Source: a virus. From it: 64,000 bases of DNA. Each line of letters begins with the position of its first letter. Within the stretch, counting starts at the first letter, position 1. Position numbers and translations under genes: made by a program. The stretch lies in IMG/VR virus record IMGVR_UViG_3300042868_008486, positions 44,810 through 108,809 of that record; one strand, given 5' to 3'. Below, in pieces: positions 54,130-62,049 of this stretch. The notes beneath the pieces are model-generated. The model searched no databases. It had not been told where the DNA came from and saw only the letters and a program-made list of their open reading frames with translations.

Positions 54130-54675
54130 TCATACAAATAATTTCATCAATTTTGTTATACATTGATACGTTTTTGGTAGATAAACATTATAAAACCATT
54201 CAACCACTTTATCAACACTATCTAATTGTTTATAATCAACCTTGAAAAAATCGTAATATTCGTCAAAATTTTCAATTTCATCCGTAATGTCCATAGCCTC
54301 GTCACCATCAATATTATCAACCCAAACATTTGATAAATTAATCGGAACTTTAGGTTCTGCATTATAAAATGGTGTTGCGTAAAATTCAAAAGACACACCA
54401 CCACCATTATTTTCAACATATAAACCATTATTCCAAGTCAACAATCCATCAAATTTATCATAACTTATCGAAAATTCTTTATAATGTATATAACCACCAG
54501 GTTTGTTATCTATGTCTAGAAATACATCCAACATAATCTCAAATATTATTTCAGGATTATCCACAGGATAATCACTATATTTAACTAGCTGGCTAGTTGA
54601 CATATGTAAAATCTCACCAACTTGTTCTAAACCAAATTCATCAATTTTACTCCTTAACAATTCTTTTTTATCCAT
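54130..54675 (-). CDS. Hypothetical protein, diverged GG-family relative, 181 aa
   Basis: KKELLRSKIDEFGLEQVGEI occupies the place of the GG motif but lacks GG (ILHMSTSQLVKYSDYP, possibly helix-turn-helix-like). A beta domain and a helical tail (VVEWFYNVYLPKTYQ) follow, as in family members. TATTTAT is 4 nt upstream. No leader. Confidence 0.65.
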   Translation of the reverse strand: MDKKELLRSKIDEFGLEQVGEILHMSTSQLVKYSDYPVDNPEIIFEIMLDVFLDIDNKPGGYIHYKEFSISYDKFDGLLTWNNGLYVENNGGGVSFEFYATPFYNAEPKVPINLSNVWVDNIDGDEAMDITDEIENFDEYYDFFKVDYKQLDSVDKVVEWFYNVYLPKTYQCITKLMKLFV

Positions 54676-54679
54676 ACTA

Positions 54680-54686
54680 ATAAATA
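54680..54686 (-). promoter_or_regulatory. TATTTAT start element
   Basis: Four nt before the ATG at 54675. Confidence 0.6.
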
Positions 54687-54691
54687 TGGCG

Positions 54692-55360
54692 TTAGTTAAT
54701 TAATTTCTCAGGGAATTCGGACCCATTAATTCTATTAAAGTTACGTGAGACACCAACTAAATCATATTCATCAAGACACCTCCAAGGATTTGAAAATAAA
54801 ATACGATTATATCCAATTTCATCAACTCTTTTGTAATACTCTAATGATTCGTCATCTATAACGAGAAAACGTCTGTAACCCTCTGATTTCATCTTTAAAA
54901 CATATCCCGCTCTATCATCACAGTCACCGATAGTAAGACCATTAACTATAATCCCCCGACTAATTAAAAAATCTTTAAATTCATCAGGTTTATCACGGTA
55001 ACTTCTACCCCAAGTTGAAACAACACATATGTGGGCATCAAACATTGAAATGATTGAGTTTAAGGTCTCGACGGCTTTGGGTACGAATGAATGTTTACCA
55101 TCATCGTCAAAATCTCTTAACTTTAAATAGGACACCAACACACCGTCAATGTCCAAATAAACTATAAAAGGTTTTTCATCATTCATATCCTCGTTCTTAT
55201 ATTTTTCTTGTAGTTCGTCGAAGTAGTCTTTTAATTCCTGAGTATGTTCTGTCTTGAGTTGTCTTCTCATTATATTCATAAGTTCAATCTCAACCTGTTT
55301 GTCAATCTCAGGGTCACCGTGTTTGTCCAACCAATCAGATATGATATTGTTTTTTTTCAT
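54692..55360 (-). CDS. HAD-superfamily phosphatase-like protein
   Basis: 222 aa. FIVYLDIDGVLVSYLKLRDF carries the DxD nucleophile motif, AHICVVSTWGRSYRDK motif II, and GYRRFLVIDDESLEYYKR motif IV. This is the HAD type found in Swiss Army Knife RNA-repair proteins and phage 5'/3'-phosphatases. A role in RNA or nucleotide end processing is likely; the ligase or kinase partner is not in the window. Confidence 0.8.
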   Translation of the reverse strand: MKKNNIISDWLDKHGDPEIDKQVEIELMNIMRRQLKTEHTQELKDYFDELQEKYKNEDMNDEKPFIVYLDIDGVLVSYLKLRDFDDDGKHSFVPKAVETLNSIISMFDAHICVVSTWGRSYRDKPDEFKDFLISRGIIVNGLTIGDCDDRAGYVLKMKSEGYRRFLVIDDESLEYYKRVDEIGYNRILFSNPWRCLDEYDLVGVSRNFNRINGSEFPEKLIN

Positions 55361-55830
55361 TATCTATATTTATTCAATTGTTCTCTAATTTTTGCAGCTG
55401 TTTCAAAGTCCTCAGATTCAAGTGCTTGTTTAAGATAAACTTGACATTCAATTTCCGACATTAGTTCAATAACTTTACCATCACAAACTGTTGATTTATC
55501 ACTTATCGGTTGTAACCCAGGTTTAAAACCAGGTTCAGTTTTCATAAGTGTTTTACATTCATTATAATTACGTCTCCATATTGCGGATTTATTATGACCT
55601 ACATTATCCATATCAATTTTATGTGTGATACCATCAACTTGAACATAAACGTGATTAAGTGTCCAACCCAATAATTTAAATAACTTATCTTCTTTTCTCA
55701 AAAAAACAGAGTCACCAACTTGCCAATCTTTAATTTCTTTTTTGGTTTTTGAAACTGAATATAAATGTCCTAAAATTAAACCCCCAATAAAACAACCAAC
55801 AACCCCTAAAATTATCGCTAATACTATCAT
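55360..55830 (-). CDS. Membrane-anchored protein with C-terminal UVR motif
   Basis: 156 aa. An N-terminal membrane segment (IILGVVGCFIGGLILGHLY) and a small barrel domain (WQVGDSVFLRKEDKLFKLLG) precede CQVYLKQALESEDFETAAKI then REQLNKYR, the UVR motif of UvrB/UvrC and protein-quality adaptors. It probably mediates protein interaction at the membrane. Confidence 0.7.
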   Translation of the reverse strand: MIVLAIILGVVGCFIGGLILGHLYSVSKTKKEIKDWQVGDSVFLRKEDKLFKLLGWTLNHVYVQVDGITHKIDMDNVGHNKSAIWRRNYNECKTLMKTEPGFKPGLQPISDKSTVCDGKVIELMSEIECQVYLKQALESEDFETAAKIREQLNKYR

Positions 55831-56180
55831 AACTTATCAGTAATTTCTGTGAAATAATTCTCTACATTGTAACCTTCTTCATTCAATCGGTCATACTCAT
55901 CTTTAGTGAAAGGTTTAACTTCATAATCCAACCAATCATCCATTTCTTGTTCGTAGATTTCGTAAGCTTCATCCTCATCCACCTCATCTTCATCAATAAT
56001 GTCTTGGATTTCTCTAAGACCATTGGAACCTGCGTAACTTTCATATTCTTCAACGGCCATTAGTCTTGCTTGGTCCTCAGCGTTACTCTCAGATGATGCT
56101 TCAATTACAACATAATTTTGGATGCCACCGAAACCACCTGATAAACCATAACCAACTATAAATAAATTTTCTGTTCCCAT
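55827..56180 (-). CDS. Acidic hypothetical protein, 117 aa
   Basis: The start MGTENLFIVGYGLSGGFG is preferred. Asp/Glu-rich helices (IIDEDEVDEDEAYEIYEQEM) resemble DNA-mimic or scaffold-like acidic proteins. Function unknown; ATGA overlap with the next gene. Confidence 0.6.
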   Translation of the reverse strand: MGTENLFIVGYGLSGGFGGIQNYVVIEASSESNAEDQARLMAVEEYESYAGSNGLREIQDIIDEDEVDEDEAYEIYEQEMDDWLDYEVKPFTKDEYDRLNEEGYNVENYFTEITDKL

Positions 56181-56202
56181 AATTTCTTTTTTTACGAATA
56201 TA

Positions 56203-56745
56203 CTAATTTTCTTCAAATAACTTGATTAAATATTGAAACATTTCTTCAAGTGGATGTTCGTTATTAGTATACCCCAAATGTTCCATAAACCCCTCGTTCT
56301 CTTTTTTGTACATTTGAAACATACGAGATTGTGTCATTTTTGAATACTGAACATTAGCAATTCTATCACATAACTTAACAAAGACCGCGTTTTCAGTTGT
56401 TCTAATACCTTCATAGTATTTATCGTTCCCACGTTCTTTTCTATTCTTACCTTTCTCATTAGTAAGTGCATAGACAGTCTCTGCAACATCAAACCCTAAA
56501 TTCTCACCGACATCATTATATGATGTTCTTGTATCTTCAATTAAATCGTGACCCCAAGCACTCAAAATAATATTTTCATAATTAGGATTTGCAGGATGAA
56601 TGTATGATTTGGGGATAATTAAATCCATAAATTTATTAGCCACATTAACCACCATTCTTAAATGGAATTCATATGGTAAATACTTATCATACATATGATT
56701 CGTATTCCAATGTTGTTCTTTTATCCAATTAATCTTTTCTTTCAT
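56203..56745 (-). CDS. RelA/SpoT-type HD hydrolase (small alarmone hydrolase-like)
   Basis: 180 aa. FHLRMVVNVANKF (first His), WGHDLIEDTRTS with His66-Asp67 and Glu70-Asp71 (the HDxxED motif), and VFVKLCDRIANVQ (KLxDRxxN) match the hydrolase domain of RelA/SpoT enzymes. There is no synthetase or ACT domain, so it is a small alarmone hydrolase-like protein that may remove (p)ppGpp or related nucleotides. Own TATATTTG promoter 14 nt upstream. Confidence 0.8.
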   Translation of the reverse strand: MKEKINWIKEQHWNTNHMYDKYLPYEFHLRMVVNVANKFMDLIIPKSYIHPANPNYENIILSAWGHDLIEDTRTSYNDVGENLGFDVAETVYALTNEKGKNRKERGNDKYYEGIRTTENAVFVKLCDRIANVQYSKMTQSRMFQMYKKENEGFMEHLGYTNNEHPLEEMFQYLIKLFEEN

Positions 56746-56759
56746 AACTTCTTTTTTTA

Positions 56760-56767
56760 CAAATATA
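56760..56767 (-). promoter_or_regulatory. TAnnTTTG promoter for the HD hydrolase
   Basis: TATATTTG, 14 nt before the ATG at 56745. Confidence 0.65.
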
Positions 56768-56775
56768 ATAAAAAA

Positions 56776-56970
56776 TTACGGATGAGTACCATCAGATAAA
56801 GAAATTCCGTGTCTTAATCCTGCTAAAAAATCATCAAGTTCGTCTTTAGTCATAGTTTTACCTAATACAATACCAACCTCATTACCAATATCAGAATAAT
56901 CACCATATTCGTAAGTGACTTTATCCAAACTAACACTAAGGTCTTTTAATATTTCTTTAAAGTTTTCCAT
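56776..56970 (-). CDS. Hypothetical protein, 64 aa
   Basis: FKEILKDLSVSLDKVTYEYG then GIVLGKTMTKDELDDFLAGL. The latter pattern recurs in small phage proteins of unknown role. Not assigned. Confidence 0.6.
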   Translation of the reverse strand: MENFKEILKDLSVSLDKVTYEYGDYSDIGNEVGIVLGKTMTKDELDDFLAGLRHGISLSDGTHP

Positions 56971-56972
56971 AA

Positions 56973-57170
56973 TTAATCCTCTTCAAAAAAATCAGGTTTA
57001 TTTGCCAAACCATCAGCATAAGCACTAATTTGTCCTTGTCGGTATGGTCCTCTAAATTTCATATCATAACTATCAGTTCCCCAAACTGTATCAAGTAATG
57101 GGAATTCCATACATTGGTCGTGATATCCCATTTCATACCATTTCTTGTTTTCTAAATCTTCAGTATTCAT
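56973..57170 (-). CDS. Hypothetical protein, 65 aa
   Basis: The start MNTEDLENKKWYEMGYHD is preferred; the longer frame overlaps the 57182 gene. Acidic. Not recognised. Confidence 0.6.
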   Translation of the reverse strand: MNTEDLENKKWYEMGYHDQCMEFPLLDTVWGTDSYDMKFRGPYRQGQISAYADGLANKPDFFEED

Positions 57171-57181
57171 ATCATAAATTT

Positions 57182-57343
57182 TTATTTTAAATGTATACAA
57201 ACGTGCCACCAAATAAACATAAATCTCACACCCCAACTATGAATTTGGATACCTAAATCATAGTGTTTATATCCGAGGTGAAGGATAAAGACATCATTAT
57301 GTTTTTCAACATATCTCGATTTAATTATTGCAACACTACTCAT
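57182..57343 (-). CDS. Small protein, 53 aa
   Basis: MSSVAIIKSRYVEKHNDVFI then HLGYKHYDLGIQIHSWGVRF and an aromatic end (MFIWWHVCIHLK). It fills the gap between neighbours with an ATGA overlap at its start. Function unknown. Confidence 0.6.
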   Translation of the reverse strand: MSSVAIIKSRYVEKHNDVFILHLGYKHYDLGIQIHSWGVRFMFIWWHVCIHLK

Positions 57344-57426
57344 AATTCCCATACACTTTTTCGTTTACGTTTTGGTAATTTGTAATATAACCACAACGCT
57401 ACTTTCAAAATCAATTTTTTAACCAT
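57340..57426 (-). CDS. Very small basic protein, 28 aa
   Basis: MVKKLILKVALWLYYKLPKR then KRKSVWEL. Its stop overlaps the next ATG. Hydrophobic then strongly basic, so possibly membrane-active. Weakly supported because of its size. Confidence 0.45.
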   Translation of the reverse strand: MVKKLILKVALWLYYKLPKRKRKSVWEL

Positions 57427-57434
57427 CAATTATT

Positions 57435-57836
57435 TTAGTGAATATAATAATTAAAATAATAATTAACTTTACCCATTGGGAATGAATCTTCAACCTCAGC
57501 AAAAATGTAAAACCTAACTTTATACACATCCATTTTCACCATTTCACTCAACACCGCACGATATAATTTAATTGATTCAAACGCCCCATTCAAATATGAT
57601 TCACCATACTGTGTTGTTTTAATTTGAAACTGATACGGTAATGAATATCTATCAGTTTTAACTGAAGAATTAATCCCCATTTTAGATAAAACCCCAATCA
57701 TATCTTTCTCAATCTTCTTCTCAAGATTAATCATAGATTCTTCATATTTTTCAGGAGTTCGGTCTTCCCTTTTACCATTTTTACCATCCATAAAGAACAG
57801 TAATTGGTTTTCCATATTTGGTATGTTTCTTATCAT
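57435..57836 (-). CDS. Hypothetical protein, 133 aa
   Basis: Helical N-terminal half (EKYEESMINLEKKIEKDMIG) then strands (YRAVLSEMVKMDVYKVRFYI). Overlaps the DUF3307-like gene by ATGA. Not recognised. Confidence 0.6.
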   Translation of the reverse strand: MIRNIPNMENQLLFFMDGKNGKREDRTPEKYEESMINLEKKIEKDMIGVLSKMGINSSVKTDRYSLPYQFQIKTTQYGESYLNGAFESIKLYRAVLSEMVKMDVYKVRFYIFAEVEDSFPMGKVNYYFNYYIH

Positions 57837-58246
57837 CGTGTTAAAAAATAATAGGTCAAAAATAATTGGAAGTAATGTAGTACTTGGTCAAATCCAATAA
57901 CTGTAAATCCACCTGTGTTTGGAATTGGGGAACCATATTCTTTTCTTTCAAACTTTCGACTCACCCATTTACTTGTAAAGAAATCAGTTATCGTATGACA
58001 AATAAATGTTATAAAAACAAACACCATCGTATCATTAACCAAGTCCTTCACTTCTTGGTGGGGATTGTTAAATCCGAATAATAAACACATCGGAATAACC
58101 CATAACCCTGAATAAGTTATAGTATGACTTAACAACGCTCCGATGTTCTTACTTTTGTTGTTCGCCCATTCCTCAGCTTGGAATATGAAATCAAAAACCC
58201 AATGACTTAATACGATGGTTAACACCGCAACTAAACTAATACTCAT
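57833..58246 (-). CDS. DUF3307-like membrane protein
   Basis: 137 aa. Several membrane segments: AVLTIVLSHWVFDFIFQAEE, GALLSHTITYSGLWVIPMCL, VFITFICHTITDFFTSKWV and VIGFDQVLHYFQLFLTYYFL, with conserved His/Asp (SHWVFDF, CHTITDF, FDQVLHY) typical of DUF3307. Function unknown in the family; found in phages and bacteria. Confidence 0.8.
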   Translation of the reverse strand: MSISLVAVLTIVLSHWVFDFIFQAEEWANNKSKNIGALLSHTITYSGLWVIPMCLLFGFNNPHQEVKDLVNDTMVFVFITFICHTITDFFTSKWVSRKFERKEYGSPIPNTGGFTVIGFDQVLHYFQLFLTYYFLTR

Positions 58247-58956
58247 AACAATTCATTTAAAATTAATTCAACACCTTCTGTTGCAGGTTTCTCAATGTAT
58301 GTAATATCTTTACCACTGTGGTCCAAATATCTACTAGGTTGGGGGTCTATATAATAAACCTTACAAGTATCACTAACACTTGATAATAAATTCAGAGTGT
58401 AACCAATCATCAAACTAGTTCCGATTATAATTAAGACATCAGCTTCAATCATTGCGTCGTAACTTTCCTCAACATTGAAAGGGTATTCCTCAAACCATAC
58501 AATGTGGGGTCTTAATTGTGAATCACTAAGAGGACATTTATCACCAATGTTAATATCATTGTATCCGATGTTGATTAGACTATCAAATGAAGTTGTATTA
58601 TGTCGGAACATAGACCCACGAGCTTTTGTCAACTCACCGTGTAAATGTAATATCTTAGATGAACCCGCTCTTTCGTGTAGGTCATCAACATTTTGTGTCA
58701 CGATAGTTACATCATATTTATCTTCTAACTTAACCAAACCTGTGTGGGCTGAGTTAGGTTCAACAGTTGGTAATTGTCTTCGTCTATCATTATAAAAGTT
58801 CAATACTTTCTCACGGTCTTTCTTCCAACCATCAGGTGTACAGACATCATCAATGTTATGGTTCTCCCATAATCCGTCAACCGAATCTCTAAACGTCAAG
58901 ACACCACTCTCTTTAGAAACACCAGCACCTGTGAATACTACAATCTTTTTCTTCAT
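58243..58956 (-). CDS. Sirtuin (Sir2-family NAD-dependent deacylase)
   Basis: 237 aa. VVFTGAGVSKESGVLTFRD (NAD-binding loop), VTIVTQNVDDLHERAG, HLHGEL with catalytic His106, and LIIGTSL-type VLIIIGTSLMIGYTLNLL are diagnostic. FYNDRRRQL gives Tyr55-x-x-Arg58, the acyl-pocket pair of class III (CobB/SIRT5) desuccinylases. Only one Cys remains in the usual four-Cys zinc region, so zinc binding looks lost. Start at MKKKIVV rather than an upstream TTG. Confidence 0.93.
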   Translation of the reverse strand: MKKKIVVFTGAGVSKESGVLTFRDSVDGLWENHNIDDVCTPDGWKKDREKVLNFYNDRRRQLPTVEPNSAHTGLVKLEDKYDVTIVTQNVDDLHERAGSSKILHLHGELTKARGSMFRHNTTSFDSLINIGYNDINIGDKCPLSDSQLRPHIVWFEEYPFNVEESYDAMIEADVLIIIGTSLMIGYTLNLLSSVSDTCKVYYIDPQPSRYLDHSGKDITYIEKPATEGVELILNELL

Positions 58957-58957
58957 A

Positions 58958-59542
58958 CTAATCTCCAATATAATAACTTAATGTAAATAACCTTTTTACT
59001 TGTACATAAGTGTAGAATGTATTTGTCTTTTTATCAATAAGAATACAAACATTTATCACTTTATTTCGTTTAGATAATACTCGTTTCATAATATCTTTAT
59101 GTGAGGTTATTTCGGAAATAACTTGGTCAACACAAGAACAATCACCCATATCGTAATAGAAGTCAGTTACCATCAAAGGTATTTGTCGTCTCCCATAAAA
59201 ATCAAAGATACTTTCTTCCGCATAACCGTATTCATCTTCAGCATACGTCTCATCATTAGTTATTTTATTTAACCCTTTACTAACTCTAAGTTTATTTAAT
59301 GAGTCAACAACTTGTCTCGCCATATAAGATAAAACACCCATAGTGTCCCGTTTAGTAATATTTTCCCTTTTAAGGTAACTATCACTTGGGTCCGACTCAA
59401 TAATCCTAACTTTCTCAGTAGTATTATCTTTAAAGGTTACGGTCTTAATCCAATACAATTCATAATAAACAACACTATCCTCAGATTGTCCAAACACTAC
59501 TGACGATAACATCAAACAAATACCTAACAATAATTTTCTCAT
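58958..59542 (-). CDS. Exported protein, 194 aa
   Basis: Signal peptide MRKLLLGICLMLSSVVFGQ. VVDSLNKLRVSKGLNKITND is CAP/SCP-like in its N-x-x-R-x-x-x-G-L pattern, but the rest does not confirm it. A Cys pair (DMGDCSCVDQV) may form a disulphide. It abuts the sirtuin gene. Confidence 0.65.
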   Translation of the reverse strand: MRKLLLGICLMLSSVVFGQSEDSVVYYELYWIKTVTFKDNTTEKVRIIESDPSDSYLKRENITKRDTMGVLSYMARQVVDSLNKLRVSKGLNKITNDETYAEDEYGYAEESIFDFYGRRQIPLMVTDFYYDMGDCSCVDQVISEITSHKDIMKRVLSKRNKVINVCILIDKKTNTFYTYVQVKRLFTLSYYIGD

Positions 59543-59555
59543 ACACTCACTTTTT

Positions 59556-59942
59556 TTAATTAATATTTAACCATCGACCATCAGTTTGTAACTGATATGA
59601 ACCAATTAATTGGTATTTATAATTCCATTCACTTGGTGATATTATTGATAAAAATTCATCATTAACATCTTTTTTGTAAAGATAATAAGTTTTCCCGACT
59701 ATTGGTTGAAAATTGTATTTAGACTCATAAATTCTTTCATTCATTGAAATGTCCTCCATTAGTTTCTGATATTCGTTTTTCAATTCTTCGAACTTCGAAA
59801 CATAATGGTGTTTCAATTTATTTGACTTATCAATTTTAAATAATTGAATCTCATCAGGCTTAAATGGTTGCGAACCTATCTCAGTCGGATATGATTTTAT
59901 TGACCTATCAAAAACATAACTATCGGGTTTTTTTTCTTCCAT
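59556..59942 (-). CDS. Hypothetical protein, 128 aa
   Basis: FKIDKSNKLKHHYVSKFEEL with a helical middle (KNEYQKLMEDISMNERIY) and beta C-terminus (YKYQLIGSYQLQTDGRWLN). Not recognised. Confidence 0.6.
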   Translation of the reverse strand: MEEKKPDSYVFDRSIKSYPTEIGSQPFKPDEIQLFKIDKSNKLKHHYVSKFEELKNEYQKLMEDISMNERIYESKYNFQPIVGKTYYLYKKDVNDEFLSIISPSEWNYKYQLIGSYQLQTDGRWLNIN

Positions 59943-60037
59943 ATTTTAAAATATACGAATAAGTTTCAACATTAACCACACTTGAAGTTTAGATTTATTA
60001 ACTATCTTCGTATCCATAACCAATTAAAACAGACATT

Positions 60038-60541
60038 ATGAATCTTAAAGAATTGAGAAATGCCACGTTTATTTTTGTTTTAGGTATGTTCTACCACAAG
60101 TACGTAACATATATGATGGACCTAGCAAAAACAATGAATGAAAAACCATTGGTCTGTGAAGTGAAGAAACCTGTTGAAGTGAAAGTGGATGTTAAACCTA
60201 AAAAACGTAAGATTGTCAAACTTCACGTTACCGCAACAATGTATTACCCTGTTGTTAATCAATGTGATAAGGACCCATTAGTTACCGCGGGAATGTTCAA
60301 AATCAATCCTCGTAAAGCAAGTGAACACAAATGGATTGCTATGAGTAGAAACCTACTTAAAAGATGGAAGGGTGATTTTGATTACGGGGATATTGTTGAG
60401 ATAAAAGGTGCGGGAAAAAAGAGTGGTGTTTATAAAGTTGTCGACACAATGAACAAAAGATATAAAGACCGAATTGATATTCTTGAGACAGAAGGAACTT
60501 CATTCTACAAATTCGAAGATATACAAATCGCCAAACTATAA
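60038..60541 (+). CDS. 3D/RlpA-like double-psi barrel protein, membrane-anchored
   Basis: 167 aa. An N-terminal membrane segment (ATFIFVLGMFYHKYVTYMM) and a Lys/Val linker precede a domain with VTATMYYPVVNQCDKDPLVT, RKASEHKWIAMSRNLL, GDIVEIKGAG and YKVVDTMNKRYKDRIDIL, the layout of 3D-domain/RlpA barrels. Such domains occur in lytic transglycosylases, so a cell-wall or lysis role is likely. No catalytic Asp can be fixed with certainty. Confidence 0.75.
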   Translation: MNLKELRNATFIFVLGMFYHKYVTYMMDLAKTMNEKPLVCEVKKPVEVKVDVKPKKRKIVKLHVTATMYYPVVNQCDKDPLVTAGMFKINPRKASEHKWIAMSRNLLKRWKGDFDYGDIVEIKGAGKKSGVYKVVDTMNKRYKDRIDILETEGTSFYKFEDIQIAKL

Positions 60542-60547
60542 AAAGAA

Positions 60548-60572
60548 AACCCCCAATGTAATGTTGGGGGTT
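60548..60572. terminator. Bidirectional terminator
   Basis: AACCCCCAA/TTGGGGGTT stem between convergent genes, T run on the right and A run on the left. Confidence 0.85.
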
Positions 60573-60575
60573 TCA

Positions 60576-61115
60576 TTATTCTATCACATTAAACTCGTCA
60601 ATTTCAACTTGAATACCCGTGTATTTTGTTATATTATCCTTTAGATAATCTTTAATATCGTTAACTATCATATCCCGAATATCCGACCCTTCAGACATAT
60701 CTAACTCCGAATAAAATTCAGATAGTGATGAATCTCTATATGTATATTCTTCTAAGTCATCATCCCAAAACTGAGCATTATATAACTCACCTTCAACATC
60801 CACAGACAATTCAAGTTCGTTCCAATCATTCATTTTACTATCCCAAATCCCAAAAAATAACTCACCATCTAATTGAGATTTGAATGGAATGTTGTTTGGT
60901 AATTTAGAAATTAATTCCTTAGTTTTTTCAATGGCAATTTCCATACCACCATTGTACTCAATTAGATATTCATATAATGATTCATCTAAAAATGGTAATC
61001 TAAACAATTTAAATAAGTCAGGTTCAACGGTAATTTCTTTACCACTTGATTTAAGTTTATCCCAATATCTAAAAATCCCTTTTTTAATATGGTTTTCTGT
61101 TATTATTATTTTCAT
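60576..61115 (-). CDS. Leader-bearing protein, 179 aa
   Basis: The start MKIIITENHIKKGIFRYWDK (I-T-E) overlaps the upstream stop by ATGA. Later PFLDESLYEYLIEYNGGMEI and an acidic C-terminal domain. It resembles the 7289 product in plan (LDExL...). Function unknown. Confidence 0.75.
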   Translation of the reverse strand: MKIIITENHIKKGIFRYWDKLKSSGKEITVEPDLFKLFRLPFLDESLYEYLIEYNGGMEIAIEKTKELISKLPNNIPFKSQLDGELFFGIWDSKMNDWNELELSVDVEGELYNAQFWDDDLEEYTYRDSSLSEFYSELDMSEGSDIRDMIVNDIKDYLKDNITKYTGIQVEIDEFNVIE

Positions 61116-61534
61116 TCTACCCAACCAACTTTAAGACCTGTTTTATCTTGAAACCATTTTTTAAATGTATCTTTCCATTCATAACCATCAAATAATTCAT
61201 CCAAGTCATTATACACCCAACCAGCAATATCCAATTTACTACTCTCAGTATCATCATATGTGAAATAGTCATAAGCATTTCGGTCATTTACAACAAATGA
61301 GAATGAGCCATATCTTTCAACCTCATCTTGATAATAATCTTTATGTTCCCAATTATAATCAGGATAATACTTCTCACTTAAATACTGATAGATATAACCA
61401 GGAACACTATCGTACCCTAATACGGTCGCTAAGGTTTTAAATCCGCCCATTAATTGAGCGGCTTGTTTAACACCTAAATCTTTTATTAATTGATTTAGTT
61501 TTTCGATTTTATTTTCTGTGATTATTATCTTCAT
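61112..61534 (-). CDS. Leader-bearing GG-motif protein, 140 aa
   Basis: MKIIITENKIEKLNQLIKDL, then VKQAAQLMGGFKTLATVLGY. Acidic and aromatic middle, tail FDGYEWKDTFKKWFQDKTG. Shares a base with the upstream gene. Confidence 0.8.
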   Translation of the reverse strand: MKIIITENKIEKLNQLIKDLGVKQAAQLMGGFKTLATVLGYDSVPGYIYQYLSEKYYPDYNWEHKDYYQDEVERYGSFSFVVNDRNAYDYFTYDDTESSKLDIAGWVYNDLDELFDGYEWKDTFKKWFQDKTGLKVGWVE

Positions 61535-61986
61535 TATAAATAGTATTTTACCATTAAATCAAATATTTGGTTAAATATCTTAGTATTCAATTCATCAAAT
61601 TCTATGTCATAAGCATCATACCCATCTTCATCCACCAACTCATCATTTTCATCAAACTCCCACACCTGAATTGTCGCCCAACCTTGTTTGACACAATCAA
61701 CATAATATTTAAGGTCAGTACCATTATTTGTTTTGTGAGTACCAACTAAAATAAGTTTTTCAGTTAAATCGGACATATAAATCCGTCCATTAACTTTTAA
61801 GTCATCATCAGATTCAATTAACTGATTAAGTAATTCAATTTTATGTTCCTTACTGTCAAAATAATCAGGCAATATACGTTTAAAATTAACATACCCACTC
61901 ATTGACTTAACAACGGTTAACACACTCGTTGTTTGAATCAATCGTTTAAGTTTCTCAATTTTATTTTCATTGATTATTATTTTCAT
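61534..61986 (-). CDS. Leader-bearing GG-motif protein, 150 aa
   Basis: MKIIINENKIEKLKRLIQTT (I-N-E), then VVKSMSGYVNFKRILPDYFD, where GG is replaced by SG. The tail is similar to the 52374/52836 products (IFDLMVKYYL). First gene of a three-gene leader operon. Confidence 0.8.
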   Translation of the reverse strand: MKIIINENKIEKLKRLIQTTSVLTVVKSMSGYVNFKRILPDYFDSKEHKIELLNQLIESDDDLKVNGRIYMSDLTEKLILVGTHKTNNGTDLKYYVDCVKQGWATIQVWEFDENDELVDEDGYDAYDIEFDELNTKIFNQIFDLMVKYYL

Positions 61987-61990
61987 ACCA

Positions 61991-61997
61991 ATAAATA
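61991..61997 (-). promoter_or_regulatory. TATTTAT start element
   Basis: Four nt before the ATG at 61986; it would drive three leader genes. Confidence 0.6.
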
Positions 61998-62049
61998 TAA
62001 CAAAACCCCAACATTTTTATGCTGAGGTCTTTATTTTGTTAATTATAAT

